Shown here: positions 21,032 through 28,893 of the stretch, one piece after another | Numbering within the stretch: the stretch's first letter is position 1 | Layout of the letters: each line of letters begins with the position of its first letter | Source of the DNA: Faecalibacillus faecis | GTDB lineage: Bacteria; Bacillota_I; Bacilli_A; Erysipelotrichales; Coprobacillaceae | Length of the DNA: 64,000 nt | Direction: 5' to 3' | NCBI RefSeq assembly: GCF_003024675.1 | Contig: NZ_PYLP01000010.1 | Location: 388-64,387, forward strand | Program-made: the position numbers and the translations under genes | The notes under the pieces: generated by a model | Database searches by the model: none | Seen by the model: the letters and a program-made list of their open reading frames with translations, nothing else | What the model was told of the DNA's origin: nothing

Positions 21032-22459
21032 ATGGAAATAGTAAAGAAATATAAAAAATATATTTTAGTAGGAATTATTTGTTTAGGTTTGCTTTTGCTT
21101 TTTATTCCTAGAAGTTCCAACTCGGATCAGTTAGTTGTCAAAGGGGATAAAAGCAAGATAGAAAAAACAGAGAAACAAAAAGAACGACTTGTTATAGGTA
21201 TGTATGATCCTTTGGAACATTCTAAAATCTATCTAGGATATGATAAAGGCTCTATGCTTGCTACAAAGTTAGTTTATGAATCATTAGTAAGAATTAATAA
21301 TGATTTAACGATAGATAAACAAGTAGCCTCTAAAATTACATTTTCTAAAAGTGGTAAAAAAGCAACAATTAAGTTGAATGATAAGACTTTTAGTGATGGA
21401 AGTAAGTTAAATAGTAAAGCAGTAAAAGCAAGCTATAAGGCTTTAAATAAAAGTGATAGTGAATATTTTAATAAGTCTTATACAGAAAATATTGTTGGTA
21501 TGTTAGATTATCAATTAGGTAAAACAAAGGATATTAAAGGAATTAAAGTTATTGATAATCAAACATTAGAGTTTGATTTTAATAATTGTCGAAGTGAAAA
21601 CATGTATGCTTTTACTTTACCAATTGTTAATGTAAAAAATGATGCTGGTAGTGGTTCTTATGTTGTCGATCAATTCCGTTTTCAAGATTATTTACAATTA
21701 AAGCAAAAGGATAAAAATGATGATTTATCTTATCAAAAAGTATTGATTAAAAATGTTAATACGGTTGTTATGGAAAAACAAATGAAAGCTTATAATCTAG
21801 ATGTTTTAGAAGTAAGTAAAAGTCATTTTAAAACACTTAAAAAGATAGGTTATCATAATGTTTATCAATTAAATAGTGATGATTTACATTATGTTGCTTT
21901 TGATCTTACAAAAGCATCAGGTAAAAATAAGAATTTAAGAAAAGCGGTTTACTATGGAATTAATAAAAAAGTTCTTAAAAATGATATGGATGCTCAAGAT
22001 GTTTATGTAGGACATTATCTTTCTACAACTCTTATGGATAATCAAGATGTTTATGATCTTAATAAAGCAAAAAGTGCTCAAAGTGATGCTAATAAATCAA
22101 AGATTGACTTTGAAGTAAGTGGAGATGTTTCTTCACTTTTAAGATATGATGCTTTAAAGAAAACTCTTAAAAAAGCAAACTTAGAATTATCACAAGGTTC
22201 ATCTTTTGCGAGTATTCAAGAAACATATTCAACGGATCGCTATGAAATAGAAGATAAAATTAATGATTCTTATTTAAAGAAAGATTATCAAAAACAATTA
22301 AAAGATACTTATCAAAAGAATTGTTTAAATGTTTTAAAAGAATTTGATAATTATATTTTAGATGAATATCTTGTATTACCTCTCTATACTTCAACATATT
22401 ATTTAGCTATGTCTAGTGATGTTAATCAAGAACAAGTTCTTGATTTCATGACGAACTAA
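21032..22459 (+). CDS. Membrane-anchored solute-binding protein, family 5 (OppA-like), 475 residues
   Basis: The first 30 residues are a basic start and one hydrophobic helix (YILVGIICLGLLLLFIP), then a soluble domain with features of family 5 peptide-binding proteins: LVIGMYDP, a segment of the form ML-A-T-KLVYESLV-R, and a FSDGSKLNSKAVK-like stretch that matches the family's F-x-D-G-x-x-hydrophobic-x-A-x-D/K region. It is slightly short for the family (500-600). The single Cys in the helix lacks a proper lipobox (GIIC), so anchoring by the uncleaved helix is more likely than lipidation. No permease or ATPase genes adjoin it. GGAG precedes the ATG. It follows the giant gene after a terminator. 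Role unknown; peptide sensing or chaperoning are guesses. Confidence 0.6.
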   Translation: MEIVKKYKKYILVGIICLGLLLLFIPRSSNSDQLVVKGDKSKIEKTEKQKERLVIGMYDPLEHSKIYLGYDKGSMLATKLVYESLVRINNDLTIDKQVASKITFSKSGKKATIKLNDKTFSDGSKLNSKAVKASYKALNKSDSEYFNKSYTENIVGMLDYQLGKTKDIKGIKVIDNQTLEFDFNNCRSENMYAFTLPIVNVKNDAGSGSYVVDQFRFQDYLQLKQKDKNDDLSYQKVLIKNVNTVVMEKQMKAYNLDVLEVSKSHFKTLKKIGYHNVYQLNSDDLHYVAFDLTKASGKNKNLRKAVYYGINKKVLKNDMDAQDVYVGHYLSTTLMDNQDVYDLNKAKSAQSDANKSKIDFEVSGDVSSLLRYDALKKTLKKANLELSQGSSFASIQETYSTDRYEIEDKINDSYLKKDYQKQLKDTYQKNCLNVLKEFDNYILDEYLVLPLYTSTYYLAMSSDVNQEQVLDFMTN

Positions 22460-22474
22460 TGTATTTTGTTTACA
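22460..22474. promoter_or_regulatory. Operator-like palindrome, copy 1
   Basis: TGTATTTTGTTTACA begins on the base after the stop codon of the preceding gene. The ends TGTA and TACA are inverted repeats around seven bases. A second copy in reverse orientation stands 41 bp downstream and differs at only one position, so the pair is likely a regulator's double binding site for the following GH1 gene. Confidence 0.55.
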
Positions 22475-22500
22475 AAGAAAAAGAATTATATAAATAAGTA

Positions 22501-22515
22501 TGTAAATAAAATACA
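22501..22515. promoter_or_regulatory. Operator-like palindrome, copy 2 (inverted)
   Basis: TGTAAATAAAATACA; its reverse complement is TGTATTTTATTTACA, one mismatch from copy 1. It sits about 25 bp upstream of the extended -10 of the GH1 gene, where an activator or repressor would act. A 41-bp centre-to-centre distance is close to four helical turns, so both sites face the same side of the DNA. The two inverted copies could alternatively pair as a long RNA stem, but no transcript is expected this far upstream. Confidence 0.55.
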
Positions 22516-22539
22516 TTTCATAAAGGAAATAAGACTTCA

Positions 22540-22548
22540 TGTTATAAT
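22540..22548 (+). promoter_or_regulatory. Extended -10 promoter for the GH1 gene
   Basis: TGTTATAAT, hexamer at 22543-22548, 41 bases before the ATG. No good -35 hexamer is seen at the right distance, which fits a promoter that depends on an activator bound at the upstream palindromes. The ribosome-binding site is GGAGG about eight bases before the ATG. Confidence 0.6.
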
Positions 22549-22588
22549 GAACGTATAATAATCGCGAAAGATAACGGAGGAAAAGAAG

Positions 22589-23989
22589 ATGACGATTAAA
22601 TTACCTAAAGATTTCTTTTTTGGAGCAGCAATGTCAGGTCCTCAAACAGAAGGGGCTTGGAATGTAGGAGGAAGATTACGTTCTTATTGGGATATGTATT
22701 CTGATCAAGAAATTAATGCTTTCTTCAATAATGTCGGATCTTATGTGGGAAATGACATGTATCATAAATATGAAGAAGATATTAAATTATTAAAAAGTTT
22801 AAATTTTAAATCATTTAGAACATCAATGCAATGGACACGTTTATTAGATCAAGATGGTAAATTAAATCCAGAAGGTGCCGCTTGGTATCATAAATTAATT
22901 GATTGTGCAAATGAAAATGGTATTGATATTTTTATGAACATGTATCACTTTGATATGCCAGAATACTTAGTAAAACGTGGCGGATGGCAAAATAGAGAAG
23001 TGGTTGAAGCTTATGCCAACTTTGTGAAAGTTGCGATGGAAGAATTTGGAGATAAAGTAAAATATTGGTTTACTTTCAATGAACCAATTGTAGAACCAGA
23101 ACAACAATTCTTACATGGTGTTTGGTATCCTTATCAAAAAGATTTCAAACAATCAATCAATGTACAATATAATATTACTTTAGCGCATTGTTTAGCTGTC
23201 GCAAACTTTAGAAAATTAAAAGCAGAAGGAAAACTTTGTGAAGGTGCAAAAATCGGTATGATCAACTGTTTTGCGCCACCTTATACAAAAGAAAATCCAT
23301 CTCCTGAAGATTTAGAAGCTGTACGTATGACAGATGGATTACACAATAGATGGTGGTTAGATGTTGTTGCTCATGGACACTTACCACAAGACGTTTTAGA
23401 TACTGTAGAAAACGATTGGAAAGTAGAAATCAACCGTCGTCCAGGAGATGAAGCTATCTTAGCTCAAGGAAAAGTAGATTGGTTAGGATTTAACTATTAT
23501 CAACCAACGCGCGTACAAGCACCGGATAGTAAATTTGATGAAAATGGTTTACCATGTATTTCTAAACCTTATATTTGGCCTGAAAGAAAAATGAATGTTT
23601 ATCGTGGATGGGAAATTTATCCAAAGGGAATTTATGACTTTGGTATGAAAATTAAAAAAGAATGTCCAGATTTACCTTTCTTTATTTCTGAAAATGGAAT
23701 GGGTGTAGAAGGTGAAGAAAAATATATGGATGAAAATGGAACAGTTCAAGATGATTATCGTATTGAATTTGTAAGAGATCACTTAGAATGGATTGCAAAA
23801 GCAATTGAAGATGGAGCAAACTGTTTAGGATATCATTATTGGGGTGTTATTGATAACTGGTCATGGTGTAATGCTTTTAAAAACAGATATGGATTTATTC
23901 GTGTATGCTTAGATGATGGTTATAAACGTAAAGAAAAGAAATCGGCTTCATGGATTAGAGAAGTTGCTAGAACAAACGAATTTGAATAG
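22589..23989 (+). CDS. Glycoside hydrolase family 1, probable 6-phospho-beta-glucosidase, 466 residues
   Basis: A full-length GH1 barrel: it begins KDFFFGAAMSGPQTEGAW, has the acid/base motif FTFNEP (Glu165) and the nucleophile motif FISENG (Glu368), plus the late GYHYWGVIDNWSW aglycone loop. Near the end a lysine-rich phrase, YKRKEKKSASWI, stands where phospho-beta-glucosidases hold the sugar phosphate, so hydrolysis of a PTS-imported 6-phospho-beta-glucoside in the cytoplasm is the likely reaction; phospho-beta-galactosidase is an alternative. No PTS genes adjoin it. It has its own promoter with twin operator-like palindromes and its own terminator, so it is a single-gene transcript. Confidence 0.88.
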   Translation: MTIKLPKDFFFGAAMSGPQTEGAWNVGGRLRSYWDMYSDQEINAFFNNVGSYVGNDMYHKYEEDIKLLKSLNFKSFRTSMQWTRLLDQDGKLNPEGAAWYHKLIDCANENGIDIFMNMYHFDMPEYLVKRGGWQNREVVEAYANFVKVAMEEFGDKVKYWFTFNEPIVEPEQQFLHGVWYPYQKDFKQSINVQYNITLAHCLAVANFRKLKAEGKLCEGAKIGMINCFAPPYTKENPSPEDLEAVRMTDGLHNRWWLDVVAHGHLPQDVLDTVENDWKVEINRRPGDEAILAQGKVDWLGFNYYQPTRVQAPDSKFDENGLPCISKPYIWPERKMNVYRGWEIYPKGIYDFGMKIKKECPDLPFFISENGMGVEGEEKYMDENGTVQDDYRIEFVRDHLEWIAKAIEDGANCLGYHYWGVIDNWSWCNAFKNRYGFIRVCLDDGYKRKEKKSASWIREVARTNEFE

Positions 23990-23993
23990 TCAT

Positions 23994-24030
23994 AAGGTGT
24001 CTACCAAGTGTAGGCACTTTTATTTTTTTC
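23994..24030 (+). terminator. Intrinsic terminator after GH1
   Basis: AAGGTGTCTAC pairs with GTAGGCACTT (one G-U pair, one bulged G) around CAAGT, followed by a T-rich tail. Confidence 0.7.
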
Positions 24031-24045
24031 TATAAGAAAAGCCCA

Positions 24046-24149
24046 TTAAAATAATGGATTTTCTTTATAATCTTTTGAATAATCGTAAGCACCAAATAAA
24101 ATAGTGTATTTGGCACTTACTTTTCAACTGTGATTTTTGGATCTGTACT
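24046..24149 (-). pseudogene. Possible 3' remnant of a decayed gene
   Basis: The 24031-24441 gap is A+T-rich and holds no intact gene. On the minus strand two frames read sensibly in succession: STDPKITVEK (24149-24120), then after a one-base shift VSAKYTILFGAYDYSK and a tail ending PLF before a stop at 24046. Together they look like the last 35 residues of a protein with a frameshift. The plus strand of the same stretch also gives a membrane-like tail (TVIFGSVLIYKKNKK and on to a stop near 24240), so the true strand is uncertain. A long imperfect stem (24089-24122) lies within. I do not recognise the family. Confidence 0.25.
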
Positions 24150-24441
24150 AATTTATAAGAAAAATAAAAAGTTATTTAAAGAAAAAATATCAATCAAAGG
24201 AATAAGGGAAAGAAAATTAGAAAAGGTAATGAAGTATTAAGTAAATGATAATATAAAAACTTAAACAAAAGATATTTATTTTATAAAAAATGATAATTTA
24301 TGAGTTAATTTTGTAAAAATATTAAATGAGAAAAGAATTCTAAATAATAAATAGAAAAAGAGAATTTTTGAGAAAAAATTTTTTTATCTCTAAATTGTTT
24401 TAAAAGATGAGTTTTTTATGATATTTGTAGGAGGTATTTTT

Positions 24442-25246
24442 ATGAATGTAAAAGCAATTATGTGTGATATAGATGGAACTCTTCTTTCAAGTGAAGGAGT
24501 GGTTACGCCTAAAACTGTAGAAATGATAAAAAAGCAAGAGAAAAAGGAATATTATTTGGCTTATCTACAGGAAGAGATGTCAATAGTATTCAAACTTTGC
24601 TTAAAACATGGGGTATTGATGGTTTAGTTGATATGATTGTAGGTACAGGAGGTGCGGAAATCTACGACTATACGTTAGATCTTGCTAAAGCACAATATCC
24701 ATTAGATGGAAGATTGATTAAAAGTATTATTAAACATTATGAAGATATGGATTGTAACTTTGCAATTCCTGAAGACGGAATTTTATTTGCGCCTAAAGAT
24801 GATGAATATATTCAAATGCTCGCAAAAGCAGATAAAGTTCCTTATCAAGTTGTTGATTATAATGAATTATTACAAAATCCAAAACCTAAAATAATTATTA
24901 TTTGTAAACTAGAGGATATGGATAAAATCATTGAAAGATCAAAAACATTCCATAGTGATGAATTTAAATCATCATTCCTTAAAACTGCCATGAATATATG
25001 GATCCAAGAGTATCTAAAACGGCAGGATTGATTGAAATCTTAAAACTTCATCATATAGATCTAAAAGAAATTGTGACTTTTGGGGATGCTGATAATGACT
25101 ATGATATGACCTTAAATGCTGGTATTGGTGTTGTTATGGTGAATGGTAGTGATAAAACAAAAAGTGTGGCGGATTATATTACCGATGATAATGATCATGA
25201 TGATATTGGAAATTATATTGAAAAATTTATTTTAGGAAAACAATAA
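24442..25246 (+). pseudogene. HAD-IIB (Cof-type) phosphatase gene broken by two frameshifts
   Basis: AGGAGG seven bases upstream fixes the start at 24442. Three frames in turn carry one Cof-type sugar-phosphate phosphatase: MCDIDGTLLSSEG (motif I), then after a shift in the A-run at 24528-24533 the motif II region GLSTGRDVNSIQ, then after a second shift near 24985-24995 HEYMDPRVSKTAG and GDADNDYDM (motifs III and IV). Joined, the product would be about 268 residues, the usual family length. The first shift needs one extra A in a six-A run, so a sequencing error or phase variation is possible there; the second is not in a homopolymer. It overlaps the next HAD gene by one base, suggesting a former two-gene operon. 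Confidence 0.8.
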
Positions 25247-26061
25247 TGGGTAAAATTATTTTTATTGATGTCGATGGAACATTATTAGATTATGAAAACA
25301 AATTACCTGCTTCAGCTGATATAGCAATCAAAGAAGCAAGAAAAAATGGACATCATGTATATATTTGGAATATTGGTTTAGATGGGATGATTGGTGGAAA
25401 TGGTTCTTATGTTAAAGATAAAGATACTGTTGTCATGTATCAATTAATTACACTTGAACAATGTAAACATATTGTAGATTGGTGTCATTCGAGAAACTTA
25501 GAATTTTATTTAGAAAGTAATAATGGTTTATTTACTTCTAAAAATTTTGAAGAAAAAGGAAATCCAGTAATTAAAGTTTATTGTCAAAGAAAAGGAAAAG
25601 AAAACGCAAGTGAACAAACAGTGTGTACAGTCTTTTCTGAAATGATTTATGGAGGAGAATTATATCGTGATGATTGTAATAAAGTTAGCTTTATTTTAAA
25701 TAGTTATCAAGACCATTTGGATTCAATTAAAGAATTTCCTGATTTAAAACCTGGTACTTGGGGTGGTGCTGATGAAATTGCTTTATTTGGTGATTTAGGT
25801 GTTAAAGGTATTGATAAAGCCCATGCTATTGATGAATTATTAAAATATTTAGGAGCTTCATTAGAAGATACCTTTGCTTTTGGTGATGCTAAAGTAGATA
25901 TTCCAATGCTTGAATATTGTAATGTTGGTGTTGCTGTTAATAGTGGTGGCGATGAAATCAAAGCAATGGCAGATTATGTGACAGATGATGTGGATAAAGA
26001 TGGTATCTACAAAGCATTTGTTCACTTTGGTTTAATTGATGATGTTTTAAATCTTTGTTAA
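25246..26061 (+). CDS. HAD-IIB (Cof-type) phosphatase lacking motif II, 271 residues
   Basis: Motif I is intact (FIDVDGTLLDYE), as are the lysine region (VKGIDKAHAIDELL) and motif IV (FAFGDAKVDIPM). Between the first beta strand and the helix, however, HVYIWNIGLDGMIGG runs straight from the strand to a phrase that in relatives comes about 13 residues later; the C-T-G-R-S-type motif II is absent. An in-frame deletion of roughly 39 bases is the simplest explanation. Motif II supplies the Ser/Thr that holds the substrate phosphate, so the enzyme is probably inactive or altered. The start codon overlaps the previous stop (TAATG), giving coupled translation. Confidence 0.75.
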   Translation: MGKIIFIDVDGTLLDYENKLPASADIAIKEARKNGHHVYIWNIGLDGMIGGNGSYVKDKDTVVMYQLITLEQCKHIVDWCHSRNLEFYLESNNGLFTSKNFEEKGNPVIKVYCQRKGKENASEQTVCTVFSEMIYGGELYRDDCNKVSFILNSYQDHLDSIKEFPDLKPGTWGGADEIALFGDLGVKGIDKAHAIDELLKYLGASLEDTFAFGDAKVDIPMLEYCNVGVAVNSGGDEIKAMADYVTDDVDKDGIYKAFVHFGLIDDVLNLC

Positions 26062-26089
26062 AAGTTTTTGCGCAAGCAAAAGCTTTTTT
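26062..26089 (+). terminator. Intrinsic terminator after the HAD pair
   Basis: AAGTTTTTGC pairs with GCAAAAGCTT (one G-U) around a GCAA tetraloop, followed by six T. Confidence 0.8.
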
Positions 26090-26091
26090 GT

Positions 26092-26121
26092 TTGACATCT
26101 TTTCTTTAATAGAGATATGCT
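26092..26121 (+). promoter_or_regulatory. Sigma-A-like promoter for the orphan nuclease gene
   Basis: A perfect TTGACA (26092-26097), 18-bp spacer, then TATGCT (26116-26121). Transcription would start about 17 bases before the ATG at 26145, just upstream of the AGAGGG ribosome-binding site. Confidence 0.65.
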
Positions 26122-26144
26122 TATGTTAAGTAGAGGGTAAAAAA

Positions 26145-27215
26145 ATGGAAATAGAATTAATACAAGATGGTAAAGGCGTTAATTATAATAAGTATCGAGA
26201 TGTAATAGAGAATGTGAAAGAATCTCTTTTTAGAAGAAATATGGGTAAAGAAACAAAGGAATGGATATATATAAGTAATTTTGTAGGTATTCTTTTTGAT
26301 AAAAATCGTTTGATTTTATCTTTACCAAAATCAGTTATTATTAAAGAGGATGTTGATAAAGAAACGTTACTTTATAAATATGCAAGATTATTTGATTTAT
26401 ATTTTATGGCTAATGAAAAAAAATGTGATTTTATAGATAAGAATGGGTTTATTGAATATTGGTGTAATCAAGCAATCAAAGAAAATAAAACAACAACAAT
26501 GACTCAAGAAATCATCACTTTTAAATTTGAAATGGTTTTTGAATGGATGATAGGAGAATTCTTTCATAATCAAATAAGTATTCAAAAAGGCGATGTTCTT
26601 TTTAATAGTCAATTATTAGATAAAGAAATAAATATTAATGATACAAAATATAATACTTATCATTGGAATGCGATAGGCAAACAAAAAAGAGATCATAAAC
26701 AAAAACAAATTGTCAAAGAAAGAGAAAGTGTTTTTATCAATCAAAATAAAAAGAATATCCCAGATATTGTTTGTGAAAGAATCCTAGAAAATCCTAAATA
26801 TGAAAGACCACAAAAAAGTTGTTGTATACTTGATGCTAAATATTATGGATGGGATTATGAAAAAGAAGCTTACTATTTACCAAGAAACCTAGATATTTAT
26901 AAACAATTTTTCTATCAGGAACAATTTCAGCGTATTTATGAAAAGGAAAATGAGACGAATGTAGGTGTTTATAATTTTCTTGTGTTACCTGATTATCTAG
27001 GAGATACAAAGGATACAAAATGGGGAATTATAAGACAATGTGCGGTTATAGAATTTGATTATCATCAAAATCAAAAGATTGCTGTTTTACAAGTAGATAT
27101 TGAGAAACTTGTGGATTTTATTTATAGTGGATTGGATATGAAAGAAGATGTACTTTCTGTTTTTTTAGGTAATAATCGTGTTGTACCGATGATTTATGGT
27201 AATGAAAAAGTCTAA
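26145..27215 (+). CDS. Orphan PD-(D/E)XK nuclease-like protein (LlaJI- or McrC-like), 356 residues
   Basis: The C-terminal half holds a PD-(D/E)XK signature: NIPDIV with Asp207 and, 23 residues on, CCILDAKYYG with Asp230-Ala-Lys232, followed by NLDIYKQFFYQEQF, the kind of Q/K-rich helix that follows the lysine in restriction nucleases. This layout resembles LlaJI-type endonucleases and the McrC subunit; I favour LlaJI-like but cannot search. The N-terminal 200 residues are helical and unassigned. No methyltransferase or McrB-like GTPase gene lies nearby, which is unusual for either assignment. It has its own promoter and a bidirectional terminator shared with the convergent neighbour, so it is a stand-alone unit, perhaps a remnant or a solitary defence nuclease. 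Confidence 0.55.
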   Translation: MEIELIQDGKGVNYNKYRDVIENVKESLFRRNMGKETKEWIYISNFVGILFDKNRLILSLPKSVIIKEDVDKETLLYKYARLFDLYFMANEKKCDFIDKNGFIEYWCNQAIKENKTTTMTQEIITFKFEMVFEWMIGEFFHNQISIQKGDVLFNSQLLDKEININDTKYNTYHWNAIGKQKRDHKQKQIVKERESVFINQNKKNIPDIVCERILENPKYERPQKSCCILDAKYYGWDYEKEAYYLPRNLDIYKQFFYQEQFQRIYEKENETNVGVYNFLVLPDYLGDTKDTKWGIIRQCAVIEFDYHQNQKIAVLQVDIEKLVDFIYSGLDMKEDVLSVFLGNNRVVPMIYGNEKV

Positions 27216-27233
27216 CTTTAAGCTAGACTTTTT
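27205..27233. terminator. Bidirectional terminator between convergent genes
   Basis: AAAAAGTCTAAC pairs with GCTAGACTTTTT (one mismatch) around TTTAA; A-run on one side and T-run on the other allow action in both directions. It overlaps the stop codon of the nuclease gene and the last codons of the minus-strand gene. Confidence 0.75.
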
Positions 27234-28149
27234 ATTTCCATAATTTTTCTGGATAAATACCTTGTTCAATAAGTTCATTAATAGAATCTTGGACTATCTG
27301 CTTATCTTCTGGATAAGTAACACCAAACCATTTATCAGTTGTTTCTAATACTTTTACTGAAGCTCTGTTTGTTTTAATTAATTGATCAACAATAATAGGT
27401 AATAAATATTCTTTAGTAAGTTCATCTCCACTATCATCTAATAAGAATTCTTTAAAACCATTTTCAAGATAATCAATAAAACAAGGATAACCAGCCCACA
27501 TATTCATCGAAACGCGGTTATTTTCTTGAATGATGCCTTTGCTTTCTTCTGTATCACAATCAATTGTTCCTTGATTGTTTCTAATAATCCCTTTAGTTTC
27601 AATCACTCTATGTAAATAACCCGCTTCATCTTCTACACAAATACCACGAGTAACTGTTCCATTATCACTTAAAGTATTTTTTAAGATAAAACCAGCCATG
27701 GCCATGGTAAACTCACTATTTCTATGACTATCTTCAATTAAAAAATCATGAAGCTTTTTAAAAGCAACTTTTCCATAATAATCATCAGCATTGATAATGA
27801 CAAATGGTTCATTAACGATCCCTTTACAAGATAAAATAGCTTGTCCAGTTCCCCAAGGTTTGATTCTACCTTCGGGTACTGTACACCCTTCAGGAATATT
27901 GTTAATTTCTTGGAAAACATATTCAACTTGAATGTGTTTTTCAATGCGATTACCAATAATTTCTTTAAATTCTTTTTCGATGTCTTTTCTAATAATAAAA
28001 ACGACTTTATTAAAACCAGCTTCAAGAGCATCATAAATGGAATAATCCATAATGATTTCATCATGAGGACCGATTTTCGCTAGTTGTTTAATTCCTTTTC
28101 CATAGCGTGAACCAATTCCAGCCGCCATAATAATAAGTGTTGTATTCAT
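27232..28149 (-). CDS. Sugar-1-phosphate nucleotidyltransferase-like protein, 305 residues
   Basis: The N-terminus has the nucleotidyltransferase signature AAGIGSRYGKGIKQLAKIGP (G-x-G-x-R plus a following K) and further on VIINADDYYG, where the first Asp would bind the metal with the NTP. Length and order match the GlmU/RfbA/GalU superfamily NTP_transferase fold; the sugar and the nucleotide cannot be told. The ATG at 28149 has AGGAGA upstream on the minus strand and an extended -10 (TGATATAAT) about 30 bases upstream. It diverges from ispD across a short region that carries a perfect 29-bp palindrome. Confidence 0.75.
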   Translation of the reverse strand: MNTTLIIMAAGIGSRYGKGIKQLAKIGPHDEIIMDYSIYDALEAGFNKVVFIIRKDIEKEFKEIIGNRIEKHIQVEYVFQEINNIPEGCTVPEGRIKPWGTGQAILSCKGIVNEPFVIINADDYYGKVAFKKLHDFLIEDSHRNSEFTMAMAGFILKNTLSDNGTVTRGICVEDEAGYLHRVIETKGIIRNNQGTIDCDTEESKGIIQENNRVSMNMWAGYPCFIDYLENGFKEFLLDDSGDELTKEYLLPIIVDQLIKTNRASVKVLETTDKWFGVTYPEDKQIVQDSINELIEQGIYPEKLWK

Positions 28150-28210
28150 ATAATTCTCCTTTGTCTAAACATGATTATATCATATTTTTATAAATATCCT
28201 TGTAAATTTT

Positions 28211-28239
28211 ATTATTTTATCACAGTGTGATAAAATAAT
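28211..28239. promoter_or_regulatory. Perfect 29-bp palindrome in the divergent region upstream of ispD
   Basis: ATTATTTTATCACA, a central G, then the exact complement; every one of the 14 pairs matches. It ends 16 bases before the ispD ATG and its right arm includes a TAAAAT that could be the ispD -10, so a bound dimer would block transcription. No T-run follows on either strand, so it is an operator rather than a terminator. The regulator is not identified. Confidence 0.6.
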
Positions 28240-28254
28240 CATGAGGTGAAAAGC

Positions 28255-28893
28255 ATGAACTATAGTTTAATTCTTTTATGTGCAGGAAGTGGCAAAAGAA
28301 CAGGTTTAAAATATAATAAGATCTTTTATAAAATCAATTATCAAACAGTTTATGAAATGAATATTTCTCATTTTTTAGAGGATACTAAATGTAAACAAAT
28401 TATTGTTGTTACTAAAGAAAATGAAATAGAGGATATTAAAAAATTAGTCAGTGATTCAAGAATTGAATATGTTTTTGGTGGACAAGAAAGACAAGATAGT
28501 GTATATGAAGGATTACAAAAGGTTAAAGAAGATTATGTTTTTATTCATGATGGGGCAAGACCTTATGTAAACAAAGAAAGTATTGATGATTTAGTAGAAT
28601 GTCTAAAAGACTATTCAGCAGGATTATTGATGGTTCCTTGTAAAGATACGATCAAAGAGGTAAAAGATGGAATTGTGGTCAAAACATTAAAAAGAGAAAC
28701 TTTAATGCAAGCACAAACACCACAAGTCTTTAAAAGTGAAGATATTAAAATAGCTTATCAAAAAGCAAAAGATGAAGGTTTTGTAGCAACAGATGACAGT
28801 CAGCTTTTTGAAAGATATATTGATAAAGAAATTAAAGTAGTGTTAGGAGATTATGGTAATTTAAAGATTACTACTCAGGAAGATTTAAAATGA
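28255..28893 (+). CDS. ispD: 2-C-methyl-D-erythritol 4-phosphate cytidylyltransferase, 212 residues
   Basis: Catalyses CTP-dependent activation of methylerythritol phosphate in the non-mevalonate isoprenoid pathway. Seen: the Rossmann start LCAGSGKRTG, GGQERQDSVYEGL, FIHDGARPYV, QAQTPQVF, TDDSQLFE and the closing LKITTQEDL, all in family order and spacing. The start is the ATG at 28255, with GAGGTG six bases upstream; a GTG nine bases earlier is inside that binding site. A ribitol-5-phosphate cytidylyltransferase (TarI) has the same fold but the phrases fit IspD. Overlaps the next gene by four bases (ATGA). Confidence 0.88.
   Translation: MNYSLILLCAGSGKRTGLKYNKIFYKINYQTVYEMNISHFLEDTKCKQIIVVTKENEIEDIKKLVSDSRIEYVFGGQERQDSVYEGLQKVKEDYVFIHDGARPYVNKESIDDLVECLKDYSAGLLMVPCKDTIKEVKDGIVVKTLKRETLMQAQTPQVFKSEDIKIAYQKAKDEGFVATDDSQLFERYIDKEIKVVLGDYGNLKITTQEDLK

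Noticed and set aside
21086-21100. Lipobox in the solute-binding protein
   Set aside because: GIIC has Ile in place of the small residue required before the Cys, so lipid attachment is unlikely.
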